Notes under the pieces: model-generated | Seen by the model: the letters and a program-made list of their open reading frames with translations, nothing else | The model's database searches: none | Told to the model about the DNA's origin: nothing | Translations under genes and position numbers: made by a program | From: G963678445 sp963678445 | GTDB lineage: Bacteria > Hydrogenedentota > Hydrogenedentia > Hydrogenedentales > G963678445 | DNA length: 64,000 nucleotides | NCBI GenBank assembly: GCA_963678445.1 | Contig: OY782877.1 | Span: forward strand, 2,480,001 to 2,544,000 | Direction of reading: 5' to 3' | Part shown: one piece after another, positions 17,114-26,828 of the stretch | Position numbering within the stretch: the stretch's first letter is position 1 | How the letters are laid out: the number at the start of each line of letters is the position of its first letter

Positions 17114-19702
17114 ATGAGACGTTGCTTTCATGTAATGCGTGACCACCGTGTGTGGATTCTGGGTGCAATTGTTGTTTTGGGAACAGGGTTGCGTTTATAT
17201 GGACTGGCGGAATACAGCATTTGGTATGACGAAGGAGCAACCTTACGATTAGCTGATTTTTCGGATAGCGGCAAAAATCTGTTTGACACCGATGTGAGCA
17301 TTGACCCGCCTTTATTTTTACCGATAGTCAGGGTATGGCGTTCGGGAGTAAAGTTTCTCGGACTAGATAGAACATCGTATGCCTATGATTTTTGCATCCG
17401 TTTGTTATGTGCTGGCTTTGGTGTTGCCTGCATCCCATTATTGTATTGGGCGATGTTTTTGGTATTAAGGAACCGTCTGGCAGCGTGGTTGGCGGCCTTG
17501 TTGTACGCCGTGTCTCCGTTTGAGATCTTCTATGCCCAGGAATTGCGGGTATATACCCTACATACAGCGTTATCCCTGGTAATGGTCATTTTTTTAGTGA
17601 CGGCATTGGGTAGCGGAGGAGGATGGCGTTGGGTGGGACTGGTCGTCTCTATGGTAGTGCTGATGTATTCGCATGCGATAGCGATATGGACATTAGTGCT
17701 AGCAAATGGATGTTTTTTGTTAGGGGGACCGGGCCATTGGAAACGGGTACGCCCATGGTTTATAAGCCAAGTCTTTGTGGGAATTTTAATCCTTCCTATG
17801 CTTCTGTTTGCAGGGAGGATTAGTGCAATTTATGAACAGATTGAGATGGCGTGGTCTCTTGAGCCCAAGGCCTATTTGGGACTTATTTCATTTAAAAATT
17901 ATTTCGCAGGGTATAGTGCGCGAAGTGCAGTGTATTGGCCTCTATTTTTAATGGCGGGAACCATATTTGTATGGGGCGGCTGGCAGTTGCGCCGACACTG
18001 GCGCGCTGCTTGTTTGTTGCTTCTGTTTTCCCTGGGGCCGATTATAATCAACGTGATCTTCTGGAAACTAAAGACATTCCCTATATATGAGCACCGGCTT
18101 TTTGTTTTTTCGGCGGCAATAGCATATGGGGTGGTAGGGTATGGGATTGCAAAACTGCCTTCTGTTGGGGTTAGGCTAGGTGTACTGGCAGGTATGTTGG
18201 GGTTAATGGCCCCGTGTCTAGCGGATTATTATGCACAGAGCCTGCATCCGATGGAAACGCATCGGGGCGGAGTGCGATATAAGGTGGATAATCGGGAAGC
18301 CGCAGATTACATCCAATCGCATTGGTGTGAAGGAGATGGGGTGGGGCATGCGTCACATTTTACGCTGTATTCTTTCATGCATTATATGGATGTGGAACAA
18401 ACTTATCTTTCCGTAGCGGGGAATGAACAAAAAAGCCTCTTAGCCTCTGTGCCGACGGCGGCATTGTGGCAACTCCATGGGGTGATGCCGGTTTCGATAC
18501 AAAGCGCCTTAGAAAATAGATCGCGATTATGGCTGGTTGAATCATTTTGGGAACCCTTTTCACCCGCACGAGAGCTGGCAGTAGTGCGTCGCTGGCTGGA
18601 TGCCCATTACCAACGCTTGGACAGCCAAGTCTTCTATGGGCTGCGCGTGTATTTATACGATTTGCAATCCCCGCAATTTCCAGGAGGGGCGCGATATCGA
18701 TTGTGCCAAGATGACGCGGGAGAAAAACCGTTTTATCTGAGTAAACCCCAGGGTAAGGGGAACGAAGCTATATGGAAGAAGCATGTAGAAAAAATGCTTT
18801 CCGATCTTTCAACGTGTGACGTTTCAGGGTTAGGTCTGTCTTTCGAGGGAGGCTATCTATGTGCCAACGAAAAGCTGGGTGCAGTGTTAGAGCAAGATGG
18901 AATCGGGTGGACTGTTGTAGCGGATGAGGTTTCTACTGGGCGCCAGGGGCTGGTTTCGTTTCCTGTGACGGCAGAGGATGAGTTTTCGTATAGTGTGGTA
19001 GTCTTTAACCAGACAGAGCACCCACATGCGCTGCAATGCAGTGTGCAGAACGCGTTTGCATTTATAGACGCACTACAATGGAAACGCTTGGGAAAAGGAG
19101 GCGGCTGGAGCTATGCACTGAGATATGATCCCAAACCCCCAACGGGGACATATGATGACTTTGTTGCTGTGGCAAAATTTCCGGTTATAGGTGGAGATGA
19201 TATGAGTTTGCATACGGGACTTTCCTTGCCAAAGGGGCTGTACAAACTCTATGCAAACTACATCCAGGAAATTGCTGCAAAGAATATATCGCGTGCTACA
19301 TTGACTATGTATGAAAGGGAAGGGAACGGAAAAGACCTTGAAGGATTTGCTCAGATAAATGCATTTGCGCAGAATGGGGACGGGGGATGGAAATGGCGTT
19401 ACATCGCCGATTTAGAAAGCATGGGTAGGCAGCAGGAGCTTGTGGCTACGGCCTTGAATTCAGATTCTCTTCCCGAAGCCTATTTTGATTTTGCGGGTAT
19501 AGCACTGCTTTCTTCAAGTGACGAAGAAATAGTTAAAGAGCATTTTGAGGTGGTATTGCAGCCCAACGAGCGGCGGCGTTTTGTGCTGCATGGTGCCTTG
19601 CGAGGTGCGTTGCAACAGCATGTTAAGATAAAAATAGATGCGCCTTCCACATACGAAACACGTGCGATCGAATTTGTTGTGCGAAAAAAAGGGTATGAAT
19701 AG
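17114..19702 (+). CDS. GT-C type membrane glycosyltransferase (ArnT/PMT-like) with a large C-terminal extension
   Basis: Integral membrane transferase of the family-39 / ArnT group, which moves sugars from polyprenyl phosphates onto proteins or lipids on the outer face of the membrane. The first transmembrane helix (about 12-30) is followed by the diagnostic acidic pair Asp39-Glu40 in IWYDEGATL. YAQELRVYTLH, about 100 residues later, is the usual second landmark. About ten further membrane helices extend to roughly residue 375. The remaining 480 or so residues are soluble and I do not recognise them; they may sense or hold the acceptor. An AGGTG site precedes the ATG. The gene is more AT-rich than its neighbours, which hints at transfer. 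Donor and acceptor are unknown. Confidence 0.75.
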   Translation: MRRCFHVMRDHRVWILGAIVVLGTGLRLYGLAEYSIWYDEGATLRLADFSDSGKNLFDTDVSIDPPLFLPIVRVWRSGVKFLGLDRTSYAYDFCIRLLCAGFGVACIPLLYWAMFLVLRNRLAAWLAALLYAVSPFEIFYAQELRVYTLHTALSLVMVIFLVTALGSGGGWRWVGLVVSMVVLMYSHAIAIWTLVLANGCFLLGGPGHWKRVRPWFISQVFVGILILPMLLFAGRISAIYEQIEMAWSLEPKAYLGLISFKNYFAGYSARSAVYWPLFLMAGTIFVWGGWQLRRHWRAACLLLLFSLGPIIINVIFWKLKTFPIYEHRLFVFSAAIAYGVVGYGIAKLPSVGVRLGVLAGMLGLMAPCLADYYAQSLHPMETHRGGVRYKVDNREAADYIQSHWCEGDGVGHASHFTLYSFMHYMDVEQTYLSVAGNEQKSLLASVPTAALWQLHGVMPVSIQSALENRSRLWLVESFWEPFSPARELAVVRRWLDAHYQRLDSQVFYGLRVYLYDLQSPQFPGGARYRLCQDDAGEKPFYLSKPQGKGNEAIWKKHVEKMLSDLSTCDVSGLGLSFEGGYLCANEKLGAVLEQDGIGWTVVADEVSTGRQGLVSFPVTAEDEFSYSVVVFNQTEHPHALQCSVQNAFAFIDALQWKRLGKGGGWSYALRYDPKPPTGTYDDFVAVAKFPVIGGDDMSLHTGLSLPKGLYKLYANYIQEIAAKNISRATLTMYEREGNGKDLEGFAQINAFAQNGDGGWKWRYIADLESMGRQQELVATALNSDSLPEAYFDFAGIALLSSSDEEIVKEHFEVVLQPNERRRFVLHGALRGALQQHVKIKIDAPSTYETRAIEFVVRKKGYE

Positions 19703-19710
19703 CAGCATTT

Positions 19711-20481
19711 TTATTGTGAGCGCTTTTCCAATACGATTTTTGCGCACATGCTGGTCAAAGAGCGCAAAGGTCCCAAGGTGTTATCGAGGAAACTGGCAAG
19801 GGGATAGGTCCAGGTGGGAAAGGGGCTTTTTTGGACGCAACTGCCAGCGATAAGATGGCGGAAGAGGTTGACACGTTGGAGTTGGATAAGCTGCAGGTTC
19901 GGGAAGTGTTGCTGGAATTCATCTGCATGGCGTCCAAAAATATTCGTGGCGCGGGCAACGTTGGCCGAAAGCAGGGGGGCGCTGCTGGTTTGACGGTTAG
20001 TTTCGAAAGCGGGCTCGTTTAAATCAAGATCCTCATCAGTACCCAAGCGATAAACCCAACGACTGAGGGGGGTGATCCAGGGATCGATGATGATGAGCCG
20101 ACCCTGGGGTTTGAGGACACGCTGTGTTTCCTGAAAAAAATGGTGCGGGTTGACGCAATGATGAAAAAATCCGATGCACAGCAGGGCCGCTACGCTATTG
20201 TCTGCAAAGGGAAGCTGTGATGCGTCGCAACGCAGGCTGCTCCAGGGGAATGGCAACAGGTCGGTGGTAACCACATGAGGGCGCAGGGTCCGAATCAAGC
20301 CTGCGCCGCCTCCGAGTTCGACCACGGGGGCATCGCACACCTCCTCAAGGGCCCAGTCCCACAATTCCGTGTAAAAACGGCGCAGTACAGGGCTGTTATC
20401 CCAGATGTGACGATAATGCTGTGTCATTTTTGCTTCGTCGGACCAAACGTCACGGAGTTCTTTTCGCCGGAACCACTTCAT
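19711..20481 (-). CDS. Class I SAM-dependent methyltransferase
   Basis: A 256-residue soluble methyltransferase of the Methyltransf_11 type. Motif I is VVELGGGAGL (about 53-62). It is followed by a motif II-like aspartate in VVTTDLLPF, then DASQLPFADNSVAALLCIGFFHH, typical of this family. The loop FQETQRVLKPQGRLIIID ends the Rossmann core. The substrate cannot be told. The start MKWFRRKELRDVW shares a short intergenic region with the divergent DUF72 gene. Its end lies eight bases from the convergent glycosyltransferase gene. A role in modifying a lipid or glycan is possible but is only inferred from that neighbour. Confidence 0.85.
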   Translation of the reverse strand: MKWFRRKELRDVWSDEAKMTQHYRHIWDNSPVLRRFYTELWDWALEEVCDAPVVELGGGAGLIRTLRPHVVTTDLLPFPWSSLRCDASQLPFADNSVAALLCIGFFHHCVNPHHFFQETQRVLKPQGRLIIIDPWITPLSRWVYRLGTDEDLDLNEPAFETNRQTSSAPLLSANVARATNIFGRHADEFQQHFPNLQLIQLQRVNLFRHLIAGSCVQKSPFPTWTYPLASFLDNTLGPLRSLTSMCAKIVLEKRSQ

Positions 20482-20580
20482 ATGCTATCCTGCTCGCTGA
20501 TTTGTCATATTGGCTAAAGCGCAAAGGGGGTATGCGCACACGTGTAGCTATTGTACTGAAAAAGAAGGTTGAGTTCATCT

Positions 20581-21477
20581 GTGTCAGAGGATAGGCAAAG
20601 TGTCCATACGAAAGTTCAGCAAGGGGTGGTTCGCATAGGCCCAGCCGGCTGGTCCTATGCCGATTGGAAGGGGATCGTGTACCCGCCTGGCGGGCTTGGA
20701 AATATGCATCCGTTGACCTGGTTGGCGCAGTGGTTTGACACGGTAGAGGTGAATGCAACCTTTTATCACCCAGCGCAAAGGGCACACAGCCTTCGCTGGC
20801 TAGAGGCGGTAGCGGAGCATCCACAATTTCTCTTTTTGGTAAAGCTATGGGAGCGTTATACACATCCTGTCGGCACATGGCCCTCAAGGGACGAGCGTAA
20901 ACAGTGGTTGGCGGGCATCCTGCCATTGTTTGAGGCGCAGCGTTTAGGGGCGATATTGATACAATTCCCCTGGCGGTTTCGTCGGACACAAGAAAACCGA
21001 CAGTGGTTGGCACGTGTATGCGATACATTTTCAGACTTTCCCCTGGCCGTGGAATTTAGGCATGCCTCATGGGACTGCGAGGCCGTGTGGTCAGGATTGC
21101 AAGAACGAGGTGTGGCGTTTTGTAATATTGATCAGCCCCTGTTTGAGAATTCATTGCCGCCAACCCAACGTATCACAGCGCCACTGGGTTATGTGCGTCT
21201 GCATGGACGTAACCAGGCCGCTTGGTTTCGTGAGGATGCGGGGCGCAATGAACGCTATGATTACCTCTACAATGCCACCGAGTTGCAACCGTGGCTGACG
21301 CGGGTGGCGGCGATGCGGGAAACGGCGGAATCGGTTTTTGTAGTGACGAACAACCATTACAAGGGGCAAGCCGTGGTGAATGCACTGGAGATAAAAGCAG
21401 CGTTATGTGGAATACGGCATCGACTGCCCTTACACTTGCTGTCGATGTATCCTCATTTACAGCAGTACGGGGAATAA
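20581..21477 (+). CDS. DUF72 (YecE-like) family protein
   Basis: DUF72 proteins form a TIM-barrel of unknown function that is widespread in bacteria and archaea. The N-terminal signature VRIGPAGWSYADWKGIVYPP and the block FDTVEVNATFYHPAQ, followed by FLFLVKLWERYTH, are typical. So are the late YVRLHGRN and VFVVTNNHYKGQA. Length (about 298 residues) is at the upper end of normal. I choose the GTG at 20581 with a GGTTGAG-like site seven bases upstream; a TTG four codons earlier is also possible. The protein is divergent from the methyltransferase gene. No function is proposed. Confidence 0.88.
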   Translation: MSEDRQSVHTKVQQGVVRIGPAGWSYADWKGIVYPPGGLGNMHPLTWLAQWFDTVEVNATFYHPAQRAHSLRWLEAVAEHPQFLFLVKLWERYTHPVGTWPSRDERKQWLAGILPLFEAQRLGAILIQFPWRFRRTQENRQWLARVCDTFSDFPLAVEFRHASWDCEAVWSGLQERGVAFCNIDQPLFENSLPPTQRITAPLGYVRLHGRNQAAWFREDAGRNERYDYLYNATELQPWLTRVAAMRETAESVFVVTNNHYKGQAVVNALEIKAALCGIRHRLPLHLLSMYPHLQQYGE

Positions 21478-21569
21478 AGGTGCGATATCCAACAATGACA
21501 TGCTAGGATGTTCGACGCTAGCGATGCAGTAAAATATAAAATAAAGAAAATATACGTAAGAGGGAGAGA

Positions 21570-22067
21570 ATGATGACAACGATTCGTGCTTGGGGCATCG
21601 GCTGTGTTCTATTCGCTTTGTTGATAACGGCGACTGTCGGCTATGCCGCCGCTGCCGAAGACTCGGTGCTGGGTGTGTGGGTGACTGAAGGCGGCAAGAG
21701 CCGGGTAGAGCTTTTCAAAGATGAAAAAGGGCGGGTGAACGGCAAAATTATCTGGCTCAAAGAGCCCTGCTATCGGGAAGATGAGGAAGACACGGGGCAA
21801 CCCCGACGTGACAAAAACAACCCGGAACCGAAATTACAATCGCGCCCCATTATGCAGTTGCAAGTACTATCCGCTTTTTCTTGTGACGAAGGATATTGCA
21901 AAAAAGGACGAATTTACGATCCTGAAAACGGCAAAACCTACAAGTGCAAAATGAGTCTGGAGAAAGCAGGAAAAGAGCTGCATGTGCGCGGTTATATTGG
22001 CATTTCCGTTCTGGGGCGAACAACTGTATGGACTCGGTATGCGCCAGCCGAGAAAGAAAGCAAGTAA
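21570..22067 (+). CDS. Exported DUF2147 family protein
   Basis: A 165-residue secreted or periplasmic protein. A signal peptide covers about residues 1-28 and ends near Ala-Ala-Ala-Glu. The mature part begins VLGVWVTEGGKSRVELFKDE and contains GKIIWLKEP, GRIYDPENGKTYKCKM and LHVRGYIGISVLGRTTVWTR, all typical of DUF2147, a small beta-barrel-like domain of unknown role found in Gram-negative envelopes. Two cysteines (in CDEGYCKKG) could form a disulphide. A GGGAGAG site precedes an ATGATG start. The 185 bases that follow it show no feature. Confidence 0.88.
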   Translation: MMTTIRAWGIGCVLFALLITATVGYAAAAEDSVLGVWVTEGGKSRVELFKDEKGRVNGKIIWLKEPCYREDEEDTGQPRRDKNNPEPKLQSRPIMQLQVLSAFSCDEGYCKKGRIYDPENGKTYKCKMSLEKAGKELHVRGYIGISVLGRTTVWTRYAPAEKESK

Positions 22068-22252
22068 AGCGACTGGAAACGAATCTGAATAGGCAAAGCA
22101 GCGTCGTGCTCACAAAAAAAGTTTCTATAACAGGTTCTAGGGTTTTGTGACGGACGCTTTTAAAGCCAGCTATATTCGTATTGGTTTCTTTCTTGTTCCC
22201 AGGTTTTCCGAAGAATATATACATCTGTCGCGGTTATTTTGAGGGATGAAGT

Positions 22253-22903
22253 ATGCAGGACGCATTTGTGGTTTTTGATATTGATGGCACACTGTTTGAA
22301 ACCCATCGGGTAACGGTGCCTGCGGTACAACAGACCTTCGAGGCCTTTGGTTTGCCAAAGCCATCGGATGAAAAGGTCTGTTCATTTTTTGGCCGTCCTG
22401 TAGATGAGTATGAGGCATGGTTGGCGGCACAATCGAGTCCTGAGCAGGCAGCGGAAATTGTCGAAGCGACTAATCAACGCGAACTGGAGCTGATTGGTGA
22501 AGCGGGTGTGCTCTATCCAGGAGCGCGTGAGACACTGGAGAATTTTGCACAGCGGGGCTATGCCATGGCGATCTGTTCAAATGGCCCCGATGCATACGTT
22601 GCAGAGTTTTTGCGTGCGCACGCGCTGGAACCGTTTTTTTGTGAGGTGCGCGCTCGCGATACGAAATACGATGGCAAGGAAACCATGTTGCGCGAATTGA
22701 TGACGGTGGTCTCGACGCGTCCTGTAATCGTGATAGGGGACAGGGAAGACGATGTTACATCGGCCCATGCGAATGGCGCATGGGCCATTTCAGCGGGATA
22801 TGGCTTCGGGTCACCCGCGGAATGGTCAGCGGCGGATGCGTTGGTGCATGCCGCCAGCGAAATTCCCCAGGCCGTCGATACCTTGCTTCTCCGGAGTGCC
22901 TAA
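22253..22903 (+). CDS. HAD-superfamily hydrolase (phosphoglycolate phosphatase-like)
   Basis: Subfamily IA haloacid dehalogenase-type phosphatase of 216 residues. Motif I DIDGT (residues 9-13) supplies the nucleophile Asp9 and the general acid Asp11. Motif II is the serine in ICSNG, motif III is the lysine in the YDGKETM stretch, and motif IV is IGDREDD. A helical cap lies between about residues 20 and 85. The family includes phosphoglycolate phosphatases and pyrophosphatases; nothing here fixes the substrate. The gene stands alone and converges on the bat operon, whose last stop is 15 bases away. Confidence 0.88.
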   Translation: MQDAFVVFDIDGTLFETHRVTVPAVQQTFEAFGLPKPSDEKVCSFFGRPVDEYEAWLAAQSSPEQAAEIVEATNQRELELIGEAGVLYPGARETLENFAQRGYAMAICSNGPDAYVAEFLRAHALEPFFCEVRARDTKYDGKETMLRELMTVVSTRPVIVIGDREDDVTSAHANGAWAISAGYGFGSPAEWSAADALVHAASEIPQAVDTLLLRSA

Positions 22904-22917
22904 AACAAAGGGAGCCC

Positions 22918-23781
22918 TTACGGGGTGGGTAATCGCACCGCTTGCACATCGGCAGCGGGCAGCCAACATTCCCGATTATCATGGAGCCGGACATGATGCC
23001 AGTCTCCCCGGGTTTCCAGGATGGTAAATTCAGCGCCTGCATGCAACGGCTCCTGAAAACTGGCCTGATATGAAACGCTATTGCCCTTGCGCCCGATACT
23101 TTCTGCGGCAATGAGCACACCACTATCGTTATTCTGCTGCTGCCGGGTCTCAATGGCTAAAGACAGGAAGAGACACAGGCTGATCAGTGCACAGATGATG
23201 ATGGCGCCATGCAGCAGTGGAGAACGCATGAAGAGCCGTAGCAGCGCGGCGCCCCACAAAGCGGCAAAAACGATAAGAAACAGGATGGCGCGGATTTTTA
23301 CACTGAAATCGTAATGCCAGAAAAAGAGTGTGCGAAGTACGCGTGTGCGTTGTGGTTCCTCAATCTGGTCAATACGCTGACTGCGGGCATAAGCGAGGTT
23401 CTGCTGCAAGTTGGGGTCGTTTGGAATATACTGCCGCGCACGGCGGTAGTTGAGGATGGCGCGTCCCAGATCGCCTGCAAGGAAACAGGCGTTCCCAAGA
23501 TTATAAAAAAGGCGTCCGTTACGAATTCCTTCATTTTCAATAAGACGCTCAAAGCGCAAAATGGATTTTTCGTATAAATCCCGGGCCGCATCAGGATCTT
23601 TTTCCGCAAGTTCATTGGCCTGGTTAAAAAAAGTGTTTGCCTCATTAAGCAAAGTGTGCTTACTTTGCGATTTATTCTCTGCCGCAGCACCAGGAAACGC
23701 AATGCTCAGGAGCGCCGCCAAAAGAACGAATGATGCGCAGATACGGAAGAATGTATTCTTACAAAAGAAGCGGAACGTCAT
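22918..23781 (-). CDS. batE: BatE-like TPR protein with SH3-like domain
   Basis: Last gene of the bat block. The 287-residue product has a signal peptide (about 1-34). A TPR region follows (about 40-135), with the block LFYNLGNACFLAGDLGRAILNYRRARQY typical of Bat TPR proteins. Two membrane helices (about 160-180 and 190-210) and a C-terminal bacterial SH3-like domain (about 225-285) complete it. The start overlaps the end of batD by four bases (ATGA), so the genes are translationally coupled. Bat proteins are linked to envelope stress and aerotolerance in Bacteroides and Leptospira, but their biochemical role is unsettled. Confidence 0.85.
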   Translation of the reverse strand: MTFRFFCKNTFFRICASFVLLAALLSIAFPGAAAENKSQSKHTLLNEANTFFNQANELAEKDPDAARDLYEKSILRFERLIENEGIRNGRLFYNLGNACFLAGDLGRAILNYRRARQYIPNDPNLQQNLAYARSQRIDQIEEPQRTRVLRTLFFWHYDFSVKIRAILFLIVFAALWGAALLRLFMRSPLLHGAIIICALISLCLFLSLAIETRQQQNNDSGVLIAAESIGRKGNSVSYQASFQEPLHAGAEFTILETRGDWHHVRLHDNRECWLPAADVQAVRLPTP

Positions 23782-25655
23782 TTCCCCAACTCCTTATCCA
23801 GTTGTTGTACCAAGGTGATGGCGTTTTCAACGATAGCCTTGCTGTCTGTTGCACTGCCCTGTCCACCGGTGTAACGCCAGGCCTCGCATTGACTGAAGAG
23901 CGTTTCGAGTGAATTTAATAGTGATGGAGAAACTTTTCGTTTTTGCAAGGGGGGCGCAACATCTGCAAAAGTAAGTGCCCCTGCCGTCAGTTGTAGCCGA
24001 TCACCAAGGTAGATACGCAATGCTTCCAGCAAAGGGTCATAGACGGCAGCGCCACCCTCAGTTTGCGTGGGGAGTGACTTCACCGTATGTACAAAAGTCG
24101 CGCAGGCCTTACGCGCCCGCCGTTGTTTGGGGTTTTGCAAGCCCCTGCGCCGAAGCACGAGGCTGCCCGCCAGCAACAGGTAGGTGAACGAAGGAAGGCA
24201 TAACACCGCCATCCACAAAGGCGAATGCAGCCAAGTGTGCAAGCCATACTCTTGGTTCGTCAGTACGCCCGGATCTTCATAATTATGGGCAATACCCTCA
24301 CGATGTGCAGTGAGCTTTGTGTGCGTAGGCGAGACATCGCGTCCCTCCATGTCTTCTGCTGTGACCAAAGTGGTTTCATGCACCGTGAGCGGAATCGCTT
24401 TGCTCAAGGCAGTACGGTAACGCCCAGTTTTACTATCAAAAAAGCTGAGCGCAATCGGGGGGATTTCCGTGACCGCATCATTCGACGCACGTAGAGTCTG
24501 CGTAAACACCTTTGTGCCATCCTCCACTTTTGCATCGGCGCGTTCTTTCGGAATTTTGAAGTTTTTCGCCAAGTCCGCCTGATTCTCCAAAGCGGGAAGG
24601 TCTACATGTTGTAGATAGGCCGGACCGCTAATGCGGATGGTAAGCGTAATCGGATCGCCTACATTGACATTCGTTGGAGCAGCGGTTGTTTCAATACGGT
24701 AATTCCCCACCAACCCGGAGAAGTTCTGGGGCTGCCCCTCGGTGGGCAACGGTAATACCTCGATTTGGAGAGGGGACGAGGGAGCGACAGCGGGTTTGTA
24801 TACACCACGTCGTCCAAACGGATCAGAACCAAAAAAATCGTCAAACAAGCTACCTCGACTACTGGAACGCTGATAACCTGCAAAGGATTCATATGCTACG
24901 GTAGCCGCTGGAAAATCACAAACGCCGGCAGCCTTTGGAATCAGAGCGTATTGCAGCGTTAAAGTTGTACACGATGTGTTTTTTAAACGACCCTGCCCCT
25001 CTTCCGCAATACCCTCTTCTCCATTAACCGAAACACGATAGTATTTCTTTTGTGAGGAACGGTTATCCTCTAACGGTTCTACTGAAAAACGTGGGGCCTG
25101 TAATACCGGTACCGTAAAAGCAAAGTTTCGTACCTGATTCTTGATATACCAGCGTAACGTGAGCAGTATCGGCTCTCCTACATAACAGCGCTCGTTGGAA
25201 ACCGTAAGCTCCAGTGCCGCATCATCCGACTGCATGGGTTTCTGCACACTAATCGGTATAGGGTTACTGTTATACGATTTTCCATCTACGTTAACGGCAA
25301 TGGAAGGAATGGTAAATGTGCCTTCTTTGTGCGCCGTAAGCGTGTACTGAAAGACATAGCCACGCTTTATGTCTTTTGTTGTGCGTCCGTTAACGATTTG
25401 GATCGACGTGCTGTTGCGTTGCTGGCCCCCACGATAGGCTGCCGTGAAACCGGGTAAATCAAGAGCAGTAGGCGGATTCACCGTATCGCTTCCATTTACA
25501 TCCAGCTGCAGTACAAAGGGTTGTCCAACGTACACCGTCGTGTTTTCAACGCGCGCCTGCACCGAAATCGGATCAGCCTGTGCTGTTATCGCCCAGAGAC
25601 CTCCTGTCAGCGCGATGAAAAGCAGATATGTTGCTCTACGGATAAAACTCATCAC
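23778..25655 (-). CDS. batD: BatD-like oxygen-tolerance protein
   Basis: A 625-residue envelope protein of the BatD family. A signal peptide (about 1-28) leads into repeated immunoglobulin-like beta domains, with the family hallmark VYVGQPFVLQLDVNG near the start and a second YVGEPILLTLRW domain. One membrane helix near residues 470-495 is followed by a cytosolic helical tail. The bulk should lie in the periplasm. The GTG at 25655 directly follows the batC stop, and an ATG follows at once (25652); either may be used, with AAAGGA upstream. BatD proteins are thought to scaffold the BatA/BatB von Willebrand subunits, an inference from family context. Confidence 0.88.
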   Translation of the reverse strand: MMSFIRRATYLLFIALTGGLWAITAQADPISVQARVENTTVYVGQPFVLQLDVNGSDTVNPPTALDLPGFTAAYRGGQQRNSTSIQIVNGRTTKDIKRGYVFQYTLTAHKEGTFTIPSIAVNVDGKSYNSNPIPISVQKPMQSDDAALELTVSNERCYVGEPILLTLRWYIKNQVRNFAFTVPVLQAPRFSVEPLEDNRSSQKKYYRVSVNGEEGIAEEGQGRLKNTSCTTLTLQYALIPKAAGVCDFPAATVAYESFAGYQRSSSRGSLFDDFFGSDPFGRRGVYKPAVAPSSPLQIEVLPLPTEGQPQNFSGLVGNYRIETTAAPTNVNVGDPITLTIRISGPAYLQHVDLPALENQADLAKNFKIPKERADAKVEDGTKVFTQTLRASNDAVTEIPPIALSFFDSKTGRYRTALSKAIPLTVHETTLVTAEDMEGRDVSPTHTKLTAHREGIAHNYEDPGVLTNQEYGLHTWLHSPLWMAVLCLPSFTYLLLAGSLVLRRRGLQNPKQRRARKACATFVHTVKSLPTQTEGGAAVYDPLLEALRIYLGDRLQLTAGALTFADVAPPLQKRKVSPSLLNSLETLFSQCEAWRYTGGQGSATDSKAIVENAITLVQQLDKELGK

Positions 25656-26828
25656 TTACCAATCCTTTTCCACGGGACGATAGCCGCCGGGTTGTCGGAC
25701 ACGTCGCATCTCACGCAACTCCTTTTCCTCCTCCAGAATATCCTGTGCCGCCTCATCCAGCGGTGCAGCTTTCATCTCCGACTCTTCCCCTTCTTCAGGC
25801 ACACTCTGCTGCTGTTGTTGTTGCTGCTGGGCGTTCTCTTGTTCTTTATCATTCTCGTCAGAAGACTTCTGCTGTTGCTTATCATCCTTCTGCTTCTCGT
25901 CGCTCTCGCCCTGCTGTTGTTGCTGCTTATCCTGCTGGTCTTCCTTGGGTTGATTCAAGGCTTCCCGTGCCTTTTGCAGTTCCTCCAGCGCCTTTTCCTG
26001 ATCCTTCTGCGCTTCCTGCGCCTGCTGGTCATGCAGATCCTGCTCCGCATCCTCCTGGTGCGACATTGCCTTGTCCAGATGTTCCTGCGCCTTTTCCATA
26101 GTGGGCGCAGGCTGTTTCTTCAATTCCTCCGACAACTGCTCCGCATCCTTTTTATGCTGCTGCTGTTGTTTGGCCAATTGTTCCGTCTGCGACGGATCGC
26201 CAGAAGGCTGTTGCGCTTCCTTTTGCGTTTGCTCTTGTGTCTGCTGCTGCTCCTGAATCAGCTTATCCAGCGCCTCCTTCGCCTCATCCTGTGCCTGCTG
26301 CTGTTGTTGCTGTTGCTTTTCTTGTTTTTTTATTTCGTTCTGAATTCTCTTTATTTCTTTTCGGGTTTTCTCGATGTTTTTTGCAGCTACTGTTAATTCG
26401 GGATTTAGCTTGAAAGCTTTCCGATAAAGCGGAAGACTGTTTTCTAAAGTTTTTTTTGCCGTTTCCAAATCTCGCTGGTCGTTTTGCAGCCTTGCTTGTG
26501 AAAAAAGGCAGTTACCTACGTTAAGATGTGTCGCCGCCTGGAGGGTGATGTCATCGCTTTTCAAGGCGTTGCTGAACGCCTTTTGCGCTTCCTCATAATT
26601 ACCCTGCTGATACAGGGCGATGCCGCGATTAAAGGCGATGATAGCGTCATCAGGTAGCTTCTCCTGTGCTTCGGTATAAGCCTGCAACGCCGTGTTTACA
26701 TCGCCTTCAGCATACGCTTTGTTGCCCTTTTCTACCAAAGATTTCGCCGAGGCGGCATGGGCCATTGGGGTATAAATAGAGGCTACACCGCACAACAGCG
26801 TTAAACAGAATATATGTTTTCGGTACAT
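25656..26828 (-). CDS. batC: BatC-like TPR protein with a very Gln-rich tail
   Basis: A 390-residue exported TPR protein. The signal peptide covers about residues 1-26. TPR repeats span about 27-150 (GNKAYAEGDVNTALQAYTEA and DAIIAFNRGIALYQQGNYEE). The rest is a charged, Gln/Glu/Lys-rich, coiled-coil-like region with several runs of five or more glutamines. It ends in GGYRPVEKDW, a C-terminal ending seen in other BatC proteins. The Gln codons make the opposite strand look like a Leu-rich frame (25521-26396), which is not a gene. The start overlaps the batB stop by one base (TAATG). Glutamine runs of this length could vary between strains. Confidence 0.85.
   Translation of the reverse strand: MYRKHIFCLTLLCGVASIYTPMAHAASAKSLVEKGNKAYAEGDVNTALQAYTEAQEKLPDDAIIAFNRGIALYQQGNYEEAQKAFSNALKSDDITLQAATHLNVGNCLFSQARLQNDQRDLETAKKTLENSLPLYRKAFKLNPELTVAAKNIEKTRKEIKRIQNEIKKQEKQQQQQQQAQDEAKEALDKLIQEQQQTQEQTQKEAQQPSGDPSQTEQLAKQQQQHKKDAEQLSEELKKQPAPTMEKAQEHLDKAMSHQEDAEQDLHDQQAQEAQKDQEKALEELQKAREALNQPKEDQQDKQQQQQGESDEKQKDDKQQQKSSDENDKEQENAQQQQQQQQSVPEEGEESEMKAAPLDEAAQDILEEEKELREMRRVRQPGGYRPVEKDW

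Noticed and set aside
25521..26396. Plus-strand Leu-rich frame opposite batC
   Set aside because: Its leucine runs are simply the reverse complement of the glutamine codons of BatC.
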